A stretch of 35,858 bases of DNA, from assembly GCA_900617975.1 (NCBI GenBank), contig UZAE01000122.1:1-35858 (forward strand), in the 5' to 3' direction. Below the pieces are notes generated by a model. The model did not search any database. It saw nothing but the letters and a program-made list of their open reading frames with translations, and was not told the origin of the DNA. Position 1 is the first letter of the stretch. Every line of letters begins with the position of its first letter. Positions 12,501-24,025 of this stretch are shown one piece after another. A program made the position numbers and the translations under genes. This DNA comes from Rodentolepis nana (Eukaryota > Platyhelminthes > Cestoda > Cyclophyllidea > Hymenolepididae).

Positions 12501-15500
12501 ACGAGATATTGCAGAGAAGCTCAATGTGTCGCATACATGCATTGAAAAAAATGAAAAACCCTTGGTTATGCCAAGAAACTTGATTTATGGATCCCTCACC
12601 AGTTAAAGGAAATTCATTTGACGCAACGGATTAGCATCTGTGATTCGCCGCTACTGAAACGCAATGAGAATGATCCATTTCTGAAGAACCCAGTTACTGG
12701 CGACGAAAAGTGGATAGTTTATAACAATGTTACTGGCAAGAGATCATGGGTGAAGCAAGATCAACCAGCCCAAACAGTATCAAAAGCAGAGATTCACCAA
12801 AAAAAGATTATGCTGTCAGTCTGGTGGGGGGATCACAAAGGAATTTTGTATTTTGAACTCATGCCGCAGAACCAAACGATAAATTCAAATGTGTATGTTG
12901 AAGAACTCGAAAAACTGAAGGATGCAATTGAAGATAAGCGGCCGGCATTATCAAATCGGCGGAAGGGTGTTGTTTTCCATCATGATAACGCAAGGCCCCC
13001 CCCCACACATCTTTGGTTACTCGGCAAAAATTATTGGAACTGGGTTGGGATGTTTTGTCACTCACACCCACCATATAGCCCTGACCTTGCGCCTTCGGGT
13101 TACCATTTGTTTCGTTCCATGCAAAACTCTTTAAATGGTAAAATTGTTAACAACGCGGATGATGTCGGATCACACCTAATTCAGTTTTTTAATAGCAAAG
13201 ACCAGACATTTTACGAAGGGGGAATTTTTACTCTGCCAGAACGATGGAAAAAGGTCATCGACAAGAACGGCCAATATCTAATTGAATAAAGTTATATTTT
13301 TAAACAAAAATTCCGAATTTGCCTTCTTATTTGAAATCGGCAATGACTTAGTTGCCAACCTAATACTTTTTCCTCCTCTTAGGAAGTCGTTATTCTACAT
13401 AGCCTGCGATAACAGACTACTGGAAGTTCAAAAATTAAATCGTCATCTCTTTATTTGATTAAAAACAAATAGTTATAATGCTTTATAATGGATATATTTT
13501 GAATTCATTAGATTGGGGCTTAAGGTCAACTATCTTCAAAGGTGTTTTGTTCTACAAATTATTACGGAGTGATTGAAGATAACTCCGTTTAATGCTTAAT
13601 TATTGAAACACTATGAGTTGCGCAAACAGTTTATTTGGATCATATAAGATAGAAGGAAGATGTATTGCTCTTAGTGTACAGTTACCATTTCGATACTCAT
13701 TGATTCATGCCCAAAAAATCTGCCTAAGATCGGCTATTTATGATCAATATCAGCGTATGTTTATCCTACTTTCAACTCTTCTCATTCCGACTTTGCTGAG
13801 ATATGAACAAACATATGGGAAAATTTTTAAATATAATGTACTTCTCAAGCCCATTAAGGAAAGTGGTAGTATTATATAATTTGGTAAATAGAGGGTTTCA
13901 AGTGAGAATTTCGCATTCTGCTACCTCCCTCCCTCCACCCCTGTCTGTCTCTTACGTTAGTAACTCACATCACAGAACATTTATCTCACCAACTCTACTT
14001 TGGCATATGTGCACTATTTACACTTCATCTAACGGTGACAAAAAGTTTACATTTCGGAAGCGTAAAGAAACTATGACAGACCCCCCCCCCCCCCCCCCCC
14101 CTCCCCCACTGAGACTTAAATTATTAGAGCATTAATTTTAATTGCAAGAATGAACTCGTCAACGTGATTTTTTTAAATCAGCTCTCCTGCCTCATAAGTT
14201 TACTAGGTTTGACTTGTATTTCTTCTCCACTCTCTTTAATTAATTTCTAAGCTTGGCTAAGTGTTTGTTTATGCGCGTTTGTTCTTCAGGGCTCATCAAC
14301 TTTGGCAATGGCTTATGCTGGTGCCCGCTTTGCCAATTCTCTTCTGCACGCTATGAAAAGTCGTGCCGAGATAGTGGAGTGTGCCTTCGTTGAGAGCGAA
14401 GTGGCTGAGACCGATTTCTTTGCTTCTCCTGTACTACTTGGAGTAAGTCATTGAAAAGATTTTTATTGCCTAAATTAGTACGATCACAGCCTCCCATTTT
14501 GCTGAAATAGACTGGGATCAACTACGTTTGTACCTGACTGTGTTACTCAGAGGAAGGAAAGAAGAAGGTGGAACTCGGGTCTTTACTCCCAACTTAATGC
14601 TAGAGAGGATTCTACGATTACGTGAGGTGTTCGACGGGTTCCAATTGTAGAGGAATGAAGAGGGATAAGTGGCACTATTAACCGAAATAAGAGGTCGAAA
14701 ACAACAACTTTGAGTTGATTTAAAAGAGATTCAATAGAAAAGGTAAATACGCTTCCAAGAAAATGTTTAACTAAAAATAGCCGCCATTAGCGTTCAATAC
14801 CGTCTCAGAATACGCATTAACTCAGACTCTTATGACTGATTGGCTTTTGGAGTAATGACAAATTGGCTGGTATCTTTTTCAACAGACTCCAGTACAATCA
14901 CACTAGTCTACTGGGTTAAGATCTGGAGAGTGGAAAGTAAGGGAAGGTAGTGGGAATGGAATTGGTGTAGTTGTAGAAATTGACTGGGAACAACTTATCA
15001 CGTATCCTTGACGTATGACAGGTGAGTGAATCCAGTTATCACAATAAATATTACCTATTATTGGTCACTCTTATTCGTCATCCAGCGCCTAACTATGGCA
15101 GTGGCCAGCAATTCCACATAGACATCTGAATACACCCTAAGTTATTGACCTTGAGAAATGCGAAGGGCGGCGTCAAGTCACATCACGTCACTCTCGTTGG
15201 TGGTTGAGGTGTGGGGGGGGGGGGGGGGGGAGGACACACACACAAGAAAAGAATGACAATTTTGGATGATTTAGTCTAAGCAACTCGAGAAATTTCCATT
15301 GCCATTGTCTCCAAGCCAGGCCATCCACTATTCTGCTTGTTGCATACTTCATGTTGCTTAGAAATTTCTCTTCCCCTTACCATACCATTTTCCTATAATT
15401 ACGACCATCTGGAGGTAGATTGAAACCAGTATTAATCGAGTCAACGTCCGAATCCACATATACGCAAAACCACTTAGATGTTTTGTTACCACAGTAAAAT

Positions 15501-15936
15501 AACTGAACTGGACGAAAAGTAATCTCAATAGTTTATTAGCAGTTATCGAGGATTGAATAGTTATTGCGAGTTAAGTCAGTATTGTATTTGGGCTATACAC
15601 TATTATTTGTTTAAATCAATAGATTAAACTCCATGAATTGCCACTTCGAAAGCTGAGCGAATTACTATCCCTGCATTTGAGTACTTATTGCCTTGATTTT
15701 TCACAACTTTATAAGAGTGTAGAATGATGGGAGATACATTTTTGCTCATATTTTTTTGTGCTATCTCTTAAAATCATCTTAAATTTTGGCATTATTTCCC
15801 TTTTCAGCCCAATGGAGTCGAAAAGGTCTTTGGCACTGGTAATGTTAACAAATATGAGACTGAACTACTGAAGAACGCCATCCCAGAATTGAAGAAGAAT
15901 ATCCAAAGAGGAAAAGATTTTGCTGCTACATACTAG
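9575..15936 (+). CDS. mitochondrial malate dehydrogenase, copy A, 7 exons
   Basis: Interconverts malate and oxaloacetate with NAD(H) in the matrix. Exons: 9575-9643, 9681-9933, 10004-10239, 10942-11046, 11918-11989, 14290-14442, 15808-15936. The sum is 1017 nt, 338 aa. Exon 1 encodes a 23-residue basic, Ser-rich presequence with no acidic residue, as in mitochondrial targeting signals. Then come the [11 protein letters not shown] loop, RRPGMSRDD (substrate arginines), [13 protein letters not shown] and [10 protein letters not shown] with the catalytic His. Oddities against MDH-B and the usual family: AGVSRRPG for AGVPRKPG, and KAGEGSS for KAGAGSA. No stop or frameshift. Introns are 37, 70, 702, 871, 2300 and 1365 nt; the last three carry transposable elements. 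About three quarters identical to MDH-B by eye. Likely functional but diverged. Confidence 0.95.
10240..10941 (+). other. MDH-A intron 3 (702 nt)
   Basis: GTTTGT donor and TTTAG acceptor. The matching MDH-B intron is only 66 nt. No transposon recognised inside; short open frames over it are chance. Confidence 0.85.
11523..11794 (-). mobile_element. SINE-like retroposon, copy 4 (in MDH-A intron 4)
   Basis: 272 bp, antisense to MDH-A, with an internal deletion of about 45 bp near its tail compared with other copies. A perfect 15-bp target-site duplication GTGTCAGATAAGATT lies at 11508-11522 and 11795-11809. Because it is antisense, its GAGGGTAAGTC block presents a consensus-like 5' splice site to the MDH-A transcript. 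Confidence 0.88.
12062..13363 (+). mobile_element. mariner element, near full length, in MDH-A intron 5
   Basis: 1302 bp bounded by 26-bp terminal inverted repeats that start TTGGGTTGGCAACTAAGTC (left) and TTAGGTTGGCAACTAAGTC (right, minus strand), with one mismatch between them, and flanked by TA at 12060-12061 and 13364-13365. TIR sequence and transposase wording resemble the mellifera-type mariners of insects from memory, but subfamily needs a tree. It lies in the same orientation as MDH-A. The transposase it carries is dead. Confidence 0.93.
12244..13289 (+). pseudogene. mariner transposase, inactivated
   Basis: The N-terminal DNA-binding region (12244 to about 12558) is intact: [19 protein letters not shown], then [10 protein letters not shown] and a second helix-turn-helix. 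A one-base deletion near 12559 shifts the frame. The rest (from about 12561 to the TAA at 13287-13289) has TGDEKW with the first catalytic Asp at 12702-12704, and HDNARP with the second at 12984-12986. The third Asp of SPDLAPSDYHLF is replaced by Gly (GGT, 13098-13100). A stretch from the 9-C run at 12996-13004 to about 13062 is out of frame and framed by two compensating indels; the +1 frame there restores family-like residues ([13 protein letters not shown]). No active enzyme can be made. Confidence 0.92.
14081..14101 (+). repeat. poly-C run (21 C) in MDH-A intron 5
   Basis: Uninterrupted C21 followed by TCCCCC. One of several long C/G homopolymers in this otherwise AT-rich window. Confidence 0.95.
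14771..15275 (-). pseudogene. Tc1/mariner-superfamily transposase relic, copy 1 (MDH-A intron 6)
   Basis: Read on the minus strand, blocks of a DD-D transposase C-terminal half survive. [15 protein letters not shown] carries a second-Asp motif, [10 protein letters not shown] carries the third-Asp motif followed directly by TAG where Tyr is expected (14903-14905), and [11 protein letters not shown] ends at a TAG at 14771-14773, a typical C-terminus for this superfamily. Small indels break the frame between blocks. An 18-G run (15213-15230) interrupts it relative to copy 2. This is distinct from the mariner in intron 5. Confidence 0.72.
15213..15230 (+). repeat. poly-G run (18 G) inside transposase relic
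   Basis: G18 followed by AGGACACACACAC. Absent at the aligned position in relic copy 2, so it arose after the copies separated. Confidence 0.9.
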
Positions 15937-18900
15937 ATCAACTGGCAGCTTTCCAAAGGAAGATACATCGCGTTCCTTTATTACGCAAGCATTCCATTTT
16001 ACTTATCCTTTTGCCAATTCTACTTATGCTTATGCAATTGATGCTATGTTGTCTACTCGATACATTTTATTAGGCCCCATAGTTGGCATTACGCTCGACG
16101 ATTTCGGCGGCAGAAATTATTTAATCATTATCACTGAATTTATAATAAGCTTTGTGTCCTCTTTTTATTTATTTAATAATACGAGTTATATTTATTTTTC
16201 TTGTGTTTGTGAACTAATCTCCTTAATAAGTACAAAAGAGGGGTAAATTTTTTTGCGGGAAATTGTTAATCTATAAATTACGCTTTATGCCTAAATCATC
16301 AAAAACGACAAATTTACAAATTTCCCAATTAATTTAACATGAATGTTTGTTTCCTAATATTTACAATTTAACTGAAAACACTATGGCCTAGTCAAGCATT
16401 TCATGTGTGCACTAAATATCATTAAATGATTTCACTTACTTTACTTTCTCTACATTCTGTCATATTTGGCAGACGCTATCTTCGCTGCTCTTGCAATTAC
16501 AGATTCTATGGCCGAATTTTTTACTATTTCTCAATTTTTTACTTAAATGAAAAAAAAACAATTTTATGGCACACCTGGAAAGCCGCTTCGAAGTCTTTTG
16601 TTTGACAAGGTGCGGTAGAACAGTTTCGGGGTCCTCGAAGGAAACATGACAAATTTGTTCTCTCGTGCACAGGCTTATCGATAATTGGTTGCCACACCCA
16701 CTCTAGGTATGTAGAACCGCCTTGTGTAGAAAATATCACTCTAATAATTGGCTAATTAAGCAATCAATCATTTACCACATATCTTCAATAAGTACATTAA
16801 TTTTATTAGTAAAAAACGGTTATAAGTGTTCATTCTTGGTCTGATTAGTTGTAACTTTATAAGGGACAATTCGAGGAGCTATAATGGGAAGTTGCAATCA
16901 CTTACGAACTCATTACTGGAATCACCAATTACGTCCTCATAATTACCAAGGGAACCCCACAATGATTCAACAATTTCCAGTTATCGATCAATTTCGAACG
17001 ACATCAGTACCTCGTTCCGAGAGGGGAATTTTGCAAATTCACGAATAAATTCGGTACAAATACGAAGAAAGATATTTAAGAATTGCATCTTATCTCTTCA
17101 AAGTTATTCAATCATGTAAAAATGGGCGTATTCAAAAGGGGTATCGAAATTTCCATTTGATAAAAATTTGACTCTTAGTGTAAAAGCTGGGTCCAGCCGA
17201 ATGTGGGAGGTTCATGCATTTAATCCTCTCTAAAATAGCACCACGCAAAATTTTTGCAATACTGCCATATGGCATTATCAAATCATTCAGAAGAAGAAAC
17301 GTCTTTGCTCAATGCCATCTTGTGATGTCCTTATATCTCTCCTAGAGGATTTGTAAAGCTACTCTCGATAATATTTTCGATAACAAGCTTATGCTTGTAG
17401 TTTAACATTACAGAAAAAAACTCTGGGGTTCAATTTTGCCACCTGAAGTTGTGAACCAGTAGCAAAAAGTGCTAGAGATGGCTTTTTTGCAAGTCCAGCT
17501 GCCAGACTCCATTTATAGTTCTTTTTCTGAATTATTCAGTTAATTTCTTTGATTTTATGATGAAATCGTGAGGAAGTATTAAAAAGATCATTTAAAATTC
17601 ATTACGGTTTCACAATATTTACTCATGAACTGTGTTTTTCCATTTGGTTTAGCAAAGATGAGTGTCAGAGTGTAAAATACCATTTTGTAGAGAATCTCAG
17701 CGTAAATTACACAATGTGCGAGGTCTGTATGTAAATAAGTATATTTATAATTGGGTGCACTACAATGTAGATTAGCTAGTTTACATATGAGTATTTCTCT
17801 AAATCTTCATCAAACACATCGGTGTTGATGATTGTTTGACAAGAAGAGATAAGGTTCAAAGGCGGTGATCATGCCTACACTGGATATAATTACAAATCAA
17901 ATTACAGGTACCTCAGAGTGCAATAAACCGTATGATAGTGACCACTTCCCTCCACTTAGTTTCTTTAGCCAACTTCAAATTTGCAATTGAAGAAAATGCG
18001 TGCTGAGGTGTTCTTCAACCTCGCAACAACTACGAAACTACTACTCACAGTGACGTAACAACTATCTGGTTCATCATCCATAGCTGTTCATTGATTCTTC
18101 ACCGTTAAATCTCATTACAATTTTTTGATTTTTAAATCGAATTCTATAAACTTGAAATGTGTTACATCTTTCAAACCCTTTATATTGCTAAATTTCTACT
18201 TTGAGCTCGTTTCTAATCGCCTTATTTTACTTCTTAATTTTTTAAATGTTCCCGAATTCATTCACGAAAATCGTAAATCAAAGCCGGTTTTAGTGTTATG
18301 GTAAGTATTTCACAAAAGCATTTCACTCGTGGATCTTTAAGACTCTGAATTAAATCTTATAAATATTAACAAATTTTTTTCTTTATTAAAAAAGAAGGTA
18401 GTGTTTACTTTAATTTAGATCTAATGAAAAAAGTTATTTTTGGATCCATTAAATAATTAAATTTATAGACATTGCTATATTTTGTCAAGTTCTTTTTTAT
18501 TTGCTATCAATTCCAACTAAAGCGCGTCGTTAAGTCAGAAAACGACATTATTATTTAAATGCGATTCATATCAATTAAGTAGTAAGATCTTTTCGATTTC
18601 ATCTAGGTGATGAATTTATTTGCTAGGTCTTCCTCAATTTGAATATCGGTTAAATAAACTTAACAAAAACACTGGAAATTTATTTTTTTACATTAAATAC
18701 TTCAAATTAATGATATTAGAAGATTCAATCAGTGAATCTGTTAAATCGAAAGATCAGCTTCAGAATACCATTTGAGCAAAGGGAACATGGATCCCTAATC
18801 TAGATTTACCAGTAAAGGGAAGCCAGTTAGTGAAGTAAGGACATCTATCCAAGAAACCAATGAGTACCATATAACTCTATCTGCGATTGGCCTCGTTTTG

Positions 18901-20447
18901 TTTTCAAGGTCATCATGCCTAAGTTTTTGTGAGCGTTTCGTTCAATCAAAGCCCAGCTTGATAAGTGAATTGGTGGATTTAAAATAAGTATTGTTGTTTT
19001 AGTATTTTCAGAGTCTCGCACTTCACAAAAATATTGTAAACCCACCTGATAGTAGAAGAAACCATACACAAGTAATTGACGCATTTTAAACCACTTGTAC
19101 TTTTGTTGAAATCCAGTAATTTAATAAACATAGTGATTAGTCAGTTGTTTTGAGGTTTATTAGAATATTTTCGCCGGACGCGAGAGAGATAAGCGAACTA
19201 CATCTCGCGCACTAAAATTTCGCGTTCTCACCTGGACGTGTGAGACCACCTGTGGAGAAGCAAACACTGAAATAATATTGGTTAACCAGTCAGCCAATCA
19301 TTTTGACGCAATTCAAGCCCTCATGGGTAAATCTAGTAGGCTAAGTAAAGGGCCGTTGTTTGAGCGGAAAGTCTTCTCGTTTCCCCATCCTTGGAACTGA
19401 GTTATGGTAGTTTTGTTAGAGGGTAAGTTGGACGGTATAAAAGAAGAAAACTCTAACTCCGAGTCACACGAAAAGCATATTCCCATTCTCATCACTAAAT
19501 TCGAAGTTGATATCCTTCCAGACTGGGCCATTCACGCCCGAGTTTAGCTCGCTCCCAGAATGCTTTGGGGAATCGATCTTAATAATGTCAGCAAAAAGTT
19601 AACCAACCGCGCTTATGAGCTGAAGATATGTAAGGAGAAAATACCCACTCAGGAGACGTTTCGCACTAAAGCCATTTCGTTGCCTGCCACGCATGCCTCT
19701 TGTTCATGCCACAAGTTAAACCAATCGAATTCCAAGGTCATTACTTTGCCTATCACGTCGAGGGGGCTATGTGTCAGAGGAATAGAAGAATAAACGGTGC
19801 CACTGAAAATGGTTGGTATTGACTACTTTGTTGCTGTAACTTTTTTTCAAAACTGCCAAAAGTCATATCATTAACCTTATTTTAAATTTATGAAAATAGT
19901 AAAATAGACACTACCACCTTAATGGCTAATCCTAATGTGCTTATCATACTAGCCTAACTATATTTCTCTAACAAGATCTTACAGTGTTTATTAGTTTGTA
20001 TAGGAAACGCGGGAATGAGTCTACATGAACCAATTTTAACAAAATCAGAATTTGCAAGATTTGTAGACTTTACTGAAAGGTAAAATCGGTATTTGTTCGG
20101 GCGGATGTGGGGGGGGGGGTGGTAAATCTTATTTCTATTTTAGATTTTTGTTCAAACAGAGGGTGATTCACTAAAACATTGTCTGGTAATTTTGCAAGGA
20201 AGAGACAGTTTGCTAAAAAGTGTGTGTTTGGCCTTTTTGTGGCCTGTTCTGTTTGGTTTCCTAACAGATCTAGCATTGTAAAGATTGAACCAAGTCGAGA
20301 AATAAGGATGATGGGGAAAGGACTTTCGATATTGGAAGCCATAAACCCTCTGAGAATTTATCAAAAAAAACGAACCGAATCAAGAAGAGCAATTACTGCA
20401 TTTCCATTCTTCTTTCATTTCCGTCTCGTATGTACAGTGTGTTCAGG

Positions 20448-20773
20448 CTTTATTTATATTAAATAGCAAACTTTATGACAATTGTCATTGGTACTTTAGT
20501 TGACTTCGGGGTTCCCAGAGTGGAGGAACATCAAAGTCACCAAGAAGTCGAGAGGGGAACAGAATAGTGATTCACAGATGTAAAAGGAACAGACAGATAC
20601 AAAGGTAGATAAAAAGGGTAGGTGAGTACTGTAGAAGTGGTGGAATATGAAATACAGTCGGGTCTTGTTAGTTTGAAGTCAGAAGTCAACTGCCGGTTTC
20701 TAGAATTTTTTTGCCGCAAGATTTTATGTTGCCCAGGATGTCCCACGTGGAGGTAAGTCTATAGCACACTCTA
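20448..20773 (-). mobile_element. SINE-like retroposon, copy 5 (full length)
   Basis: 326 bp, minus strand, diverged (GTCCCACGTGG, ATAGCACACTC). A 10-bp target-site duplication TGTGTTCAGG lies at 20438-20447 and 20774-20783. The tail reads AATATAAATAAA on the minus strand. Confidence 0.85.
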
Positions 20774-21375
20774 TGTGTTCAGGATAAATTTGGTTTAATA
20801 ACACTTGGTTATTTTTTCTGATGTATTAAAGGTGTTCACACACAAACAAACAAACACATACACACAAAGTATTCCTTTGAAAGTGAAATCCCCCTCTTCA
20901 TTCATATACGTGATGACAAATTAAATAGTCGACTGGACCCCACCAACATCATGGTGAGAAACAACTGGTTTCGTGATGATCCTCACCAGGTATCCAAATA
21001 AGGAGATTTTGGTCACTTCTTAAAGCACCTCAGCACTCTGAAAAGAATCCGCCATTAAATGACATTTTAAAACGGAGACATGAGACTTCGGTGACTGGCA
21101 GAAGGCAACATTGTAAACGAGCTGATTTGACTGTGTTCGCTGAGCTGGCATCTGAATTCGGCCTTTATCATCATAGTGGATACGTGGTTTGAGTCTCTAC
21201 TTCGAGACCTGCTAACAGTGAAGACCTTCACTACTGTAAGCTCATACAAGCGTAGCTGTCATTAATTTCTCGCAAAAGTCACTGAAATGGTTGGATGAAG
21301 TATAGGGAAATTCCGAGTAATGTAAAGTGTGGTACTGATGCACAAACAATCTCGTTCTTTTCCCATAGGAGGGGA

Positions 21376-21398
21376 GGGGGGGGGGGGGGGGGGGGGGG
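21376..21398 (+). repeat. poly-G run (23 G)
   Basis: Longest homopolymer in the window. It creates proline-rich open frames on the minus strand that are artefacts of the repeat. Confidence 0.95.
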
Positions 21399-21492
21399 TA
21401 AATGTGTAAAAACGAGCAGCAAAACACAAGAATAACAGAAAGTTTGGTTTGCAGACAGTTGCAAAGAACACCTATTAAGTCGCATGTACTAA

Positions 21493-22340
21493 CTCATCCA
21501 AAATAGTCATGCTTTTCGAGAGCGTGCAATCCTCACCAATCGCTATCGAGTGTGATGTGATGTGATGTCTCCCTTCGCATTTCTCAAGGTCAATAACTTA
21601 GGTTGTAATTAGATGCCTTTATGGAATGGAAATCCATTATAGCAGTTAGGCGCTGGATGACGAATAAGAATGGCCAATAATAGGTAATATTTATTGTTAT
21701 AACTGGATTCACTCGCCTGTCATACGTCAAGGAGACGTGATAAGTTGTTCCAGTTAATTTCTACAACTAAACCGATTCCATTCCCACTACCTTCTCTTAC
21801 ATCCCACTCTCAAGATTTTAACTCGGTAGACTAGCGTGAATGTACTGGAGTCTTTCCAAAAAAACCAAAACCACCTTGTTATTACTACAAAAGCCAATCA
21901 GTTAGTGAGACAGATTTCAACCATAATTTAAGGCTGCATTGAACACTATCTATTATCTATCTATTTCAAATGGGAGGCGTTTTGATAACTATCATTGGCC
22001 ATTTAGCTGACTTCGGGCTTCACAGAGGGAAGGTTCATCAAAGTAGCAGAAAGTCGAGGGATGAGAAACAGAAGAGCGATTCACAGATGTAAAAGGGATA
22101 GACAGACACAAAGGTAGAGAAAAAAGTAAAGGTGAGTACTGTGGAAGGGGTCGAATATGAAATACAGTGGGGTCATGGTAGTTTGAAGTCCGAAGTCAAC
22201 TGCCGATCAATAGACTTTTTTGCCGTATGAGTATACGTTGCCCAGGGTGCACCACGTGGAGGTAAGTCTATCGCACACCGCATTGAACACTACTGGTGTT
22301 AATCATAAGCTTCAATGTTTCATTGTTCTTTAGTGTAAGG
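21493..22340 (+). pseudogene. Tc1/mariner-superfamily transposase relic, copy 2 (split by a retroposon)
   Basis: Plus-strand homologue of the relic in MDH-A intron 6, so the two lie inverted to each other. One continuous frame from 21703 reads LDSLACHTSRRRDKLF, then HSQDFNSVD and a TAG at 21832-21834, the same premature stop as copy 1. Forty residues separate the two putative catalytic Asp. Homology continues to GCATTGAACACTA, where retroposon copy 6 interrupts it, and probably resumes for a short distance after 22292. The left edge aligns through the CTCATCCAAAATAGTCAT block at about 21493. Confidence 0.7.
21949..22279 (-). mobile_element. SINE-like retroposon, copy 6 (nested in transposase relic)
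   Basis: 331 bp, minus strand, with a perfect 13-bp target-site duplication GCATTGAACACTA at 21936-21948 and 22280-22292. The target lies in the stretch aligning with the VLNAN codons of relic copy 1, so the retroposon is younger than the DNA-transposon relic. Confidence 0.9.
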
Positions 22341-22566
22341 AATTACTTCCATTTGGTCTGGAATTCGTTGATTATTGGATGCATTTGTTCGACTTACATC
22401 CTGTGTAGTAACACCGGGGAAGTCACTTTGGTATAGCTTAGTTGTATTTTCACCTACAGACTTCGAATACCGAATTTATCACGAAGACTTGGTTGTGAAG
22501 ATTGCTAAAATTATTGAAGAGAATTCCAAGAGCGAGGAACGTAAACAGGACAAATCTCGCATGTGA
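22337..22566 (+). CDS. possible terminal exon(s), unknown protein
   Basis: After a TTGTTCTTTAG acceptor-like site, 22364 and upstream reads KELLPFGLEFVDYWMHLFDL before a stop. After a second acceptor-like CACCTACAG, an open frame reads DFEYRIYHEDLVVKIAKIIE, then a charged tail ending KSRM and a TGA. The second part looks like an amphipathic helix with a lysine/glutamate tail. The phases of the two parts do not join cleanly with the donors I can see, so this may be a fragment of a decayed gene. No family recognised. Confidence 0.2.
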
Positions 22567-24025
22567 TTCAGCCTAGGCGTCTTGCACACAAAATGTCGGC
22601 ATCTTAGCCTCCAACAACACATTTTATGGCACAGTCAAACCCTTCTGTCAAACAGAAACCGTCTTTAACTTACTCACATTCTTCCGATTTCGGAATTTCC
22701 CCCCACGAATGCCCTCGCAAGCAGAATCCGTGTGAATAGCGCCGAAAGATGAAACATAGAGAAGCTGTTATCCACTGGCCCCTCTCAGAATTCCCAATTG
22801 TGGACAAGCATATGACGCAACTAAGTTGCGGAAAAAATAATCTAAGTGCAAATTCAGATATAGCCATAATCTCAAGAAATCGATGGAAAATATTGTCCCT
22901 TCCTAAACTATAAACGGCCTTCAAATTTTCAGGCAGTACTTGAGTGGTTGGGTTTGGGGTGGGGAGGGGTCTGTTGAACCAACAGGTCAACTAAGCTGGA
23001 ACGCTAACCACCGGGATACTGGTGCCTCAAGGTTATCTTAAGTAGCACGTTCTTTCCTGAATATGCTTGATCTCGCCTGACTGAGTCATAAATCGCGTTC
23101 ACAATCCCGTACATTCCTCTGCATGTCTACTTTGTTTTTAGCAGAGAGAATGGATCAGTGCTTTCCCGAAAGATTTCAAGAAGGGAAGTAATACTGAATG
23201 CTATGCCCATGGCAGACATAGAACTTTAACGGCTGCTACATAGAGGCGTTATTAAACCTTTTATTCAAAATAGTTGCACCAATTTTTATTGTTCGGAAAG
23301 GAAATGGAACTAACCGGTTGTGTCCTGATTATCTTACTTATCTAAATTCTCCATTAAAGCCTACTAATAGTCCGCTACCAGTTCCTGATGGCATTTTTTC
23401 AATACTGAATGGTGGTAAATAATTAGCAAACTTTTATTTTTAGAAGCCTATTTACAAATCCAAGTTGTCTCAGAGTCACGTAAACTATGATTTCGATTTT
23501 GGGTATTGAAACGCACCTGAATTCCGACATGGTATTTGTCATTCTCATCTCATTTTTTAAAAAAAAGCATCATTGCATGTCTGACTATGGAAGACGACAT
23601 GCGACGCCAATTCTGTGATGCTGCATACAAACTTCCAATTGCAAGAGGCGGCAGGTAAAGACCCAGTGTAGAAGGCCCCCATCATATTCGCACTCAATGG
23701 TCTAAATCTTTCGAATAGGGCATTTTCTTATAACTTTAAAGATGGCAGTTATTTTATGCATATTTTTGTAGTCCACGTTTTCAGTGCTTCAGCACTCATA
23801 CGAGTAGTATTATTGCAGTTCACTAGACATGAACGATAACATATCGGCATGGAATTGAAAAGAACACGGGAGAATTTGCGCAAAGATGTATTAATTGCCA
23901 ACAGACGGCTAAGTTTCCTCATACTTACTGTTGCTCGATGATTCTGCAGACATTTGAATTTTGCCGAACTTGTCAATTGTCTCTCATACTTTGCCATAGT
24001 ATGCTTGTCCTCAGAGTAGCTGAAG
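22567..24025. other. intergenic, no gene seen
   Basis: Minus-strand open stretches at 22670-22990 and 23749-23997 lack recognisable motifs. The second contains a good GTAAGT donor after CATCGAGCAACA, so it might include a short exon, but nothing else supports a gene. Confidence 0.4.

Larger units (their letters stand above)
15937..21430. other. long spacer between MDH-A and relic copy 2
   Basis: MDH-A 3' UTR must begin here; no AATAAA lies within the first several hundred bases, and an ATTAAA at 16421-16426 is a possible variant signal. Apart from the retroposon at 20448-20773 and an 11-G run at 20109-20119, I see nothing convincing. A slightly less AT-rich patch at about 19160-19800 has short protein-like frames broken by stops (for example 19404-19547 and 19560-19793), but no motif I recognise. 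Confidence 0.45.

Noticed and set aside
12859..13074. minus-strand frame inside the mariner
   Set aside because: Antisense shadow of the transposase.
15920..16246. 108-codon plus-strand frame overlapping the end of MDH-A
   Set aside because: Overlaps the MDH-A stop in another frame, lacks an ATG at its start and falls in the 3' UTR.
21242..21485. proline-rich minus-strand frames
   Set aside because: Produced by the 23-G homopolymer; all three frames are open through it.
23749..23997. 82-codon minus-strand frame beginning MAKYERQLTSS
   Set aside because: Starts with ATG and has an internal GTAAGT, but no family similarity or partner exon could be found.
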